Source: Serendipita indica DSM 11827 (taxonomy: Eukaryota; Basidiomycota; Agaricomycetes; Sebacinales; Serendipitaceae). From it: a stretch of 64,000 bases of DNA. Under the pieces are notes generated by a model, which had not been told where the DNA came from, ran no database searches, and saw only the letters and a program-made list of their open reading frames with translations. The position numbers were made by a program, and so were the translations under genes. Each line of letters begins with the position of its first letter. Position 1 is the stretch's first letter. The stretch lies in assembly GCA_910890315.1 (NCBI GenBank), contig CAJVGD010000046.1:1-64000 (forward strand), in the 5' to 3' direction. Below, piece after piece: positions 56,496 to 64,000 of this stretch.

Positions 56496-58789
56496 ATGGG
56501 CGACACTCCGCAATCCATTCCAGCGTCATCTTCTACCAGCTTTGACCCGACGTCGTCCGTCCAAGCCGTAGTGCCTTCACACTCGGACAGCGCTATACCT
56601 CTGCAATCAGCTCAGACGTCTTCAAATACGATAGATCACTCTAATTCGGATCCTATTTCACGCCCAAGCACGCCCGTCACGCCTCTGCCGTCGCCGCCAG
56701 TCGACCGCATCTCCCGTCACAAGCAGAAAAGAATAGACAGCTACTCGCAAATCCAGATCATCCGTCAAATAGCTGATGAACATGCCAGGATGTCCAGCGA
56801 CGACACGACTACGGCCACCACCCGCTCAACTGCACCTCCCTCCGAGTGTGGCTCCATCGATTCCGAAATGTCTCCTAGCAAACTCAAGCCTCCCGAGCCA
56901 AAAAGACGGAGGTCGAGCAGGAGTGCAGGCGAACGCGACGACGGTGCCTGTCTCTTACCCTCGCCGCCGCCCCCCTTACGTACGTTGAACGTCTATGAAT
57001 CTCATCATATACTCATTTTCTTGATAGTGCGGCCCAAAACGTTTTGGAGGAACACCCCTCGTTCCGCACTCGGCTCACCGGACTATTCGCCTTCGACACA
57101 TCTCATCCGACGATCGTCCTTTGTCGTCGCAGGTCTCGAGCCATCGGAACCTTCGGGAGACATTGCAGCGCTCTGCATTGGCAGTCGACCACGTCCCTCA
57201 CACACTGTCGTCCTCCCGCCTGAAGCCATCTAGAGCGGTCATTCATCCACAGATTCTCACTATGTTTATTCTTTTCTTATACATTATCGGGCTCGTCCCG
57301 CCTGCCTCTGCATACCCCACTCCCCAACAGTTCCTTCCGATCCCATCCGCTTCATCCACACCGACGTCGTCGTTCAACTGGTGGCCTTACACCAATTTAG
57401 GCCAGAGCGTTGTCAGCTTGATCGCACCGACGTCCTCGACAATGTCTATGTTGACATTGTCCTCACACACATCCACCAGCACCAGCCCTCTAGTCACATC
57501 TACCAGTTCTTCATCCTCCATTTCGGCCACCGAACAATCCACGACCACTCGTCAAGTCTCTTCTTCGCCCGAATCGACAACGAGCCCTTCGCCATCGACG
57601 ATGCAATCCAGCACTACACCCTTGTCGAATTTCAAGCTCGCCTACCTATTCCCAATTGTAGCTGTCATCGGGGTCATTATAGGAGCCTCTTGTGCTGCCG
57701 TTATCATCAGACCATGGGCTCGCAAGCCGAGAAAGCAATCGCCAAAGCCTGGACATCATCCATTTCCAGCAGACGGCGGGTTGATGCCATTGCCAAGTCC
57801 TCTCGACGAAGAGGAGAAGCAATGGATCGCGTCAAAGAGTTCTTACTCTGATGACGCGTACCATACTGTGGACGAGAGTGACGAGGAAATGAACCAGCTA
57901 CCCCAATCCAAGCTTCTCTCACCCTCCGTTGCCGACGAATTGGAACTCGATGTGACTTCTGATCGCCCCAACTATGACCTGCCTTTGGAGCTCGAAGAAA
58001 TTGACTTGCGCACACTGTCAAACGGGTCCACGTTCATCAATTAACGCGAGACTGAGACAGACCATGCAACAGAGTAGCCGAAGATCATCCAGAAACGCGT
58101 TCGGGCTCGTAACTGAGAAGCCGTCTGTGGTGCCAAGACCACCAGTTCACTCCATGTTGTCTCCCCTCGCTACCAACGTCTTTTCGCCTCCGCTTATGAA
58201 AGATCTCTTCTTTCTCGACAAGGCGCCGCGTGCGTGTTCCAGGGATGCGTGGGGAACTGCCGAGAGTATTCTGGGAAATGGAGATAGTGAGGAAGAGGCC
58301 GACCTGCAGGGCGTTATTATGTCGGCGGGTAGCAGTAGCCATGGTGCTACGAAACGACACCCGCCACCGCCGTCTTCTGATTCATTCCAAAACCCTGTCC
58401 GGGTCCCACCATCGCTTTCTACCCTTTCCACCACGGTGAGAGCACGGAAGCTGGTTCGATCCATCCCGATGCGCACAATTGGGCAACCGGACACATTGGA
58501 AAACAAAAAATTGCCGTCTGCCACGGGTACAACGTCATGCGAACGTGGCAAGGACGAGCAAGGACCGTCCATGGATCAGTCTAATGCCTGGTCCGACGTG
58601 TACAACGGCCATTCTGCTGCGCTACAGACGGTCGCGGACCTCATCCGCTCTCAATGGTCACGCAGGGTTCTCTCGGCTGAACCCACGTCTCCGACTTTGT
58701 TTGGCGCTTCCCTGAGTCCTTACGCGTCCCAGGACGCTTACGGCGACGACAATCATCGCCCGCGTTTCGGCATGACCAATCGGGGTTAA
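56496..58789 (+). CDS. Ser/Thr-rich transmembrane protein (function unknown)
   Basis: Read as one gene with three introns: 56990-57037, about 57111-57163 (GTCCTT donor, least certain) and about 58029-58078 (GTCC donor). It starts MGDTPQSIPASSSTSFDPTS. The N-terminal region is disordered with KPPEPKRRRSSRSAGERDDG and a helix NVLEEHPSFRTRLTGLFAFD. A signal-anchor-like helix follows (MFILFLYIIGLVPPASAYP), then about 110 Ser/Thr-rich residues typical of O-glycosylated ectodomains, a membrane helix IVAVIGVIIGASCAAVIIRP, and a long basic, Ser-rich tail ending FGMTNRG. The second half alone, starting at the MFIL Met with a signal peptide, would be a classic single-pass fungal cell-surface protein, so two separate genes are an alternative. 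No named family is recognised. Confidence 0.5.
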
Positions 58790-59064
58790 GCGTGGTTAGG
58801 ACCCAAACCGGAACGAAATGCCGGTCTCTCTTTTTGGCGGATATTATAGCCTGTTTTTCTTTGATTGTATTCACCAGGGGGAAAACGGATATTTTGCTTG
58901 TATTGTCTACAGGCTGCCAATAGATGTGCATTCTAAATGCGTTAATACGTTAGGATCGTGGTGTAGCATAGGTGAAGAGCGCAGCGAAAGAGAGAGAATT
59001 AGCCACGTTGCGGGAGGGAATCGACGAGTAAAGAAAAGTAGAAACTACGAAGTTGCTGACGTCT

Positions 59065-62000
59065 TCATAGCCTGAGCTGGGTGAGCACCCGACGTGCTAG
59101 CATATGATATTGCCATCCATCCCCTCCGATGCGCCTAAACTGGATTCCGTGAAGAGGAAGAAGAGGCACCTAGGCAACAATCAGCCTTTGGTCACAGGAA
59201 GAATCGTCAAATTTGGTAGACATACCTTGACAATCATAATCTCAAAGCGTACAACTAGCTCGCTGGCGCCCGTATGCTCAAATGGATCGTCCGCGGGTCG
59301 TTGGCCATTTGTCTTTGCCACGGGCGTCGGTGGCACTTGGGCAAAGTCTTGGGGTATAGGCGGGAGGAACTTATCCCGCGTGGGCGTAGTAGACGACGAT
59401 GCCTTTGTGGGTGTGGTCGGCTCTTGTGTAATGACGGGCTCTGCAGGAACGGCGACAGATGCAGCCTCTAGCTCGACTGGTAGGTCATTTTCCACAGGAC
59501 CACTTTCTTCGACAATCTTGCTGGGTGGAACACTCCCCTTGCCCACACTTGGTTCCTTTGCGTGGTGGGTACCGTTTGTCGCCTCGTCTGCTGCGTCGGC
59601 ATTTGGACGTTGTTGTGCAGATGGAGACGGCACGTTGAAAAAGGAAGAAGATCCTCCACTCGGCGAGGCCAACTTGTTTTCAGCAGCCGCTACTGGAGTC
59701 TGATCAGAGGGCTCGACAGCCGAGACAGAAGGCCGACTCGGCAATTCCTTTTCTTCACCCTTTGTCACGACTACTGAGGGAGGAACAGCACTCGCTGGCG
59801 TCATCGGTGTGGCCGAAGATGGCTCCTGTTCTCGTGACTTTTCCTTTTTGCGCACAGCCGCAAAGGAAAGCTTGGAGGCCTTTCTGACAACACCTCGGCG
59901 AATAGTCGAAGCCGCAGATGTATCATTGGAAAACGAGGGCGGCTCTTGTCGGCTGCTCTGTCCAGCGGCACGCGAGGGCCCCTCTATTTGCACCGACGCG
60001 AGGTCGATGGACGGCGCATGAATGCATTCGAAGCCACCCTTGATCTCCCGATACTGAATTTGCATACGGTCCAAAACATTGCGAATGTCATTCTTGATCA
60101 CGTTGGCAGGTCGTGTAGTCGTGGTCGCCACGCTGTGAGCAAAGGTTAGTCATTATAAAATAAATTGCCGGATATACGTACCTAAAAAGCCCTTTGAGAT
60201 AGAGCGGCTTGACATCTCGTTCGGTGGCGCTACCCTCGTCCTCTGCGGCTTCTACGCGCGTCTCCTCGCCATTGACCAGGACACCCTCGCTTTCTAGGTC
60301 GGTATTCCGAGGTTGTTGCTCCTTCTCTGCAGTCTCCTCTCCTTCGGCCGGCCCCGATGGCCGAGCGGTCTGGCCCGTACGAGGTCGCCGAATAGTTGCG
60401 CCAAACCCTCCAAGGGCAAACCCAGCACTCAAGCTTCCACGGCGGGTATGTTTACTGTCCCTGCTAGTAGAATCGACAATGGTAGCCGCTCTCCGGTGGA
60501 GGTTATTCGCAGGCTGGGTAGACGTGAGTGGGACACTTTGTGTAGTCTCTAGCGGCGTCGAGGGCCCCTCCCTCGCTAGTTTCTCTTCAGACTTGTGGAC
60601 TGGAGTAACGGGCTTGTGTGCTTCCCGAGACGCAACATCAACCGAATGGCGTGGAGGGAGAAGGCCACCTCTCAAAATACTTCCACGTCTGCCCAACGTC
60701 TTTCGTCCCTCCTCACTGAATCGATTGCCGATCATGGTAGTAAAGCGGCGAATAGTTGATCCACCAGCAGACGATTCCCTGCCACTCGTAGGAGACGTAC
60801 GGCCATCTTCTGATTCACGTGGCTGATGCTCCGAGCGACGAGGCTCGATCTCGACATTCTCATCGAATGCCGTCTGCTCTGGCCCGGCAGTCCGCGGTGG
60901 TGCCGCCGTGCGTGATACACCCCAACCGGCCATGAGCCCAGCACGGCTGGTAAGCGAGGTACTTCGTCGGTGCTGATGCTTCTCTGCGGCCTTTGGTGGC
61001 GCAGGCATAAAGGCAGAAGGCGGTGTAGACGACTTGGGCTCCTTCTCCGGTTGGACATTGACGGGGAGATCTGTAGCAATCGTCCGAGCCTGAGGTTGCA
61101 TCGACGTCGTTGGAGACTTTGGAACAGGCGATTCGTAGGCCGGTCCAGCTTGATGCGTCGGCTCTGGCGCCGGAAGTCCTGGTAAGGGCATATTGAGATC
61201 GCGCTTTTGGTAGGATGCAGACGGAGGCGCCACAGAGACTGGGGCTGGTTTTGCAGGGCCGTTGTTTGTACTGCTGCTGCTGGTCTTGTAGGCGCTTGGC
61301 GGGGAGACGGGTCCTGATTGTGCCACATTCAACGAGACGGGTGCCTCCTGGCGCGAGGTAGAGCTCACGGGTTGTGGGGGGCTGAGCGAAATTTGAGAGC
61401 TCGCGAATTGGGGTCCATAAACTCGTTCTCTTTCTATCTTTTCGCGGACAAGGAAGTAGATGGAGATCAACGGATGGAAACCAAGAGTTGGGTCGATGTA
61501 ATCGCTTCCTCGAGAGCTGTCCATGACTGCTGTGGATTGAGGACCGAATGTGGTGCTCATCGGGAGGCGTCCAGTGGGTGTGCTGGGCGGCGAGTTGCCC
61601 TGAGAGAAAAACCTGCGCTTGTAAAAGTCGAAACCGGAGAATCGCTTCGATCCCTTTTTGCTGGCAGCCGAGTCGCCCATCTGGTTTGCTCCCATGCTGT
61701 TAATGGCGGTATGAGAACTCGAAGGCGACTCGGGACGGCCATTGGTCCGAGCAATGTCATGCTTTCTCTCAAATATTTCTACCATTCGCCTATAAGTGTT
61801 TGTCTCCAAGACGTTGCGAAGTTTTTGCTCAATTTCTGCTGGAGTCCCAAACTCGAAACCGGTCATTCCGCGAATGACATTGGGGTCCAATTCGCTGGCC
61901 TTGAGGGGTTCGCGTGGGAGGAGATGAGGATCTGGAGGTCCACTAAAGCCCCTGAGCATCCAGGGGTGATTCAGTACCTCGTGGAGGGTCGCTCGCTGCG

Positions 62001-63207
62001 AAGGCACGACCACCAGCATGCGGGAGAGAATGTGTTTGCATTCTGCAAACGAGGATCAATCACAGAAAGAGTCACCGAAGAGACGACGGACCGGCACTCA
62101 GCCATGTGGGATAATCGACGATTCCGCGCTTGATCTTTGCATGAAGCGCGGGCATATGCTGATCGTCAAACGGAACCTTGCCGCAGACGAGTACATAAAG
62201 AACGACTCCAAAGCTCCAGATGTCGACCTCTGGACCGGTATAGGCTTTGGCATTGAGAAGTTCGGGGGCGGCAAAATACAAAGAACCGCAAAACGTGGTG
62301 AGATTGGCGGCGGGGTTATAGAGATTGGAGAGGCCGAAATCAATGATCTTGATGTTGCCCGACTCGGAGATGAGAATGTTTTCTATTTTCAAGTCTGGGG
62401 GAAACATGAGTGCCAAACCCCGAGGTTGGTGAAACACGTCGACGTACCTCGGTGGACGACGTTGTTCTTGTGACAATACTCTAATGCGGAGCCAATCTGA
62501 CGAGCAAATTTGCGCGCTACACGCTCGCGTAATCTGCCGTGGCTGATGATATAGTCGAGCATCTGGCCGCCGTTGACAAACTCGAAGACGATGTAGTGGT
62601 AGTTTGGCTGGGCAATAATCTCGCGGGTGCCACAGATGTACGGATGGAAGAGAATCATGGACAGAGCGGCCTCTCTGACGGTGCGAATCTCCTTTGAAGC
62701 GTCCTTTGCGGCCTGTCTGGCGAGAAACGAGGCCGTCGGGTTTCCCTGGTTGGAATGGGATCCGCTAGGCCGTGGAACGATTTTGATAGCGAGCTGTAGA
62801 CGTACTGGATGAGCGTTGTGTGTGCTGCGCGCCTGTATACATACCTTTTCGCCCGTCTGGTTGTGATATGCGAGCTTTACTTTGCCCATCGAACCCGCTC
62901 CCAGCGTCTTTCCGAGCGAGTAGTTTCCAATCACCCGCACCGTCGCCCGCGAGCCGCCTCGTCGCGTCGTCGCCGTCGAATGTGTGCGCGCGTCGTGGGC
63001 ATGATGGCCTTGTTCCTGCGTCTGCTGGGCTACAGAACCGTCTGGATTGGCAACGGGAGGCATTGACATTGGCCTGGGACGGCTGTGGGAGCTCCTCGCC
63101 GTCCGTCGTGCTCCCGGCGGACGCTCAGATGGTTCATCCACATTGTTCCCGACGCCAGCAGCGCCAGTCCGCTCGACATGCTCAATGCCAGCGTCCGTGT
63201 TTTCCAT
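59065..63207 (-). CDS. KIN1: Protein kinase KIN1/KIN2 (PAR-1/MARK family)
   Basis: A polarity and exocytosis kinase of the CAMK/MARK group. It starts [18 protein letters not shown], then a disordered N-terminus. The kinase domain has [24 protein letters not shown], the hinge [16 protein letters not shown], the catalytic loop [15 protein letters not shown] (split by an intron), [27 protein letters not shown], and [23 protein letters not shown]-like segment follows ([19 protein letters not shown]). Then come about 600 Ser/Pro-rich residues and a C-terminal KA1 domain: [35 protein letters not shown], with last exon [20 protein letters not shown] ending at TGA 59065. About 1,290 residues, six exons. 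The KA1 domain binds acidic membrane lipids in this family. Start ATG at 63207. Confidence 0.93.
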
Positions 63208-63320
63208 TATCGAGTTTGGTGTCGAGTATGGTGCTGACCAGGCTTGGGCCAACTCACTCCAAAACCCGGCTCTCGGCTCAGCACATAAATACTTTTTGGT
63301 TTCGCACTTGGATAGCTCGC

Positions 63321-64000
63321 TCATTCCCTTCCAGTCCCGCTCTCCTCATACCCTACACTCACTGCCGCTCCCTCCCCTCCAACAAGGTCCTCGTAAAACT
63401 CTTGACCAAGCCCAGCCTTCCGTCTATCTTCGATGTTAAATGGACCCTTGAGGGGACCCTGGAACCGCTCTCGCACCAGCGAGCTGTGCGCAATCAGAAC
63501 TCTTGCAAACAGCCTAGGCTAGACGTACCGAAACGTCGAGACAGGGTCTAGCTGACCCTCTGCGTCACACTTCCATGTGAACCAGCGATGCCCAGTGGTG
63601 ACGTGTGTAATCTCATCCAGGTGGATGACCTCGAGTAGCGCCACACTCTCTGTGTCCCCAGCCTACGTATCCATCAGTCTCTTTCCGTTCAACCCCAAGT
63701 CTCACCTTTTCGAACTTGGCAATCGTCGCGGGGTTCACATCCAGCCCCCGAGCTTCATGGACCAGGTGGATAATGGCGAGGCGTGCGAGGAGAGAGTCAC
63801 TCGTGTTGAGTGCAGATTGCCACAACGAGCTATGGATAGGCAATGAACCATACTGCGTCCCCAGTTGAGAGAGTCTGTTGGACAAAAGCGTGAAATGTTT
63901 CGCCTCGTCCAACGCCATACGTGTAAAGTCGATGTAATATCCACTCGGTATGCTCTTGTCATTCCCAAAACGTGCAATAATATCCCATCTATCCGTACCT
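63321..64000 (-). CDS. DUF455 ferritin-like protein (5' end outside window)
   Basis: The C-terminal part of a DUF455 family protein, predicted to have a ferritin-like di-metal helical fold. Exons read from the right edge: RWDIIARFGNDKSIPSGYYI, TRMALDEAKHFTLLSNRLSQ, LGTQYGSLPIHSSLW, LARLAIIHLVHEARGLDVNP, then AGDTESVALLEVIHLDEITH VTTGHRWFTWKC. E-A-K-H, H-x-x-E and E-x-x-H-x-x-E-x-x-H patterns are the likely metal ligands. After an intron (about 63484-63531) the last exon is LVRERFQGPLKGPFNIEDRR KAGLGQEFYEDL, the family C-terminus, ending at TGA 63321. The unspliced frame would stop early at 63520, so the intron matters. It lies 114 bp upstream of KIN1 on the same strand. Specific function is unknown. 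Confidence 0.85.

Noticed and set aside
36300-64000. A biosynthetic or defence cluster across the right half
   Set aside because: The genes (SNG1-like, ARH1, LRR, kinases, PLP enzyme, KIN1, DUF455) share no pathway, and no tailoring or core biosynthetic enzyme set is present.

Overview
The window is a gene-dense nuclear segment of a basidiomycete, most likely an Agaricomycete of the Rhizoctonia/Ceratobasidium kind. The evidence is indirect. Almost every gene is cut by introns of about 45-60 nt with GT..CTNAC..AG signals. Several ORFs match Agaricomycete-style families: F-box proteins, a NACHT-WD40 NLR, and a Plavaka/KDZ DNA transposon. Intergenic gaps are often 20-300 bp. I saw no tRNA, rRNA, CRISPR array or retroelement. 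Coordinates of multi-exon genes run from start codon to stop codon and include introns; splice sites were read by eye.

Layout. 1-5.5 kb: C-terminal end of an unrecognised gene, a probable ORC6, an F-box protein, and a TBC-domain Rab GAP. 5.8-11.2 kb: a multi-pass membrane protein and Tudor-SN/SND1. 11.6-17.9 kb: two large low-complexity proteins, convergent at their 3' ends. 18.4-25.1 kb: a minus-strand run of AVT-type amino-acid transporter, PCI-domain protein (CSN12/Thp1 family), PAC1/LIS1 dynein regulator and CTR copper transporter. 25.1-30.7 kb: a C2H2 zinc-finger protein, the mitochondrial protease OMA1, two tandem YCII-domain genes and KTI12. 31-37.1 kb: an ELL-like elongation factor, mevalonate diphosphate decarboxylase (ERG19) and a membrane-anchored protein with an ABM-like C-terminus.

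37.1-44.5 kb is the only clearly accessory block. It holds a gene-poor spacer, an array of TGAC/GTCA motifs, a 5'-truncated Plavaka-type transposase and a head-to-head NLR gene that appears to have lost its middle. 44.6-64 kb returns to housekeeping genes: an SNG1-like membrane protein, an F-box protein, the adrenodoxin reductase ARH1, an LRR protein, an AGC-like kinase with a very long activation-loop insert, a serine racemase-like PLP enzyme, a serine/threonine-rich membrane protein, the polarity kinase KIN1 and a DUF455 ferritin-like protein that runs off the window edge.

Most neighbours have no obvious shared pathway. The strongest anomalies are an apparent frameshift in the normally essential ERG19, the transposon/NLR block with its motif array, and a copper transporter and zinc-finger gene whose start codons lie only 23 bp apart. 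I do not claim a new biological system. The best candidates for something undescribed are the 39.5-44.5 kb block and the kinase insert.
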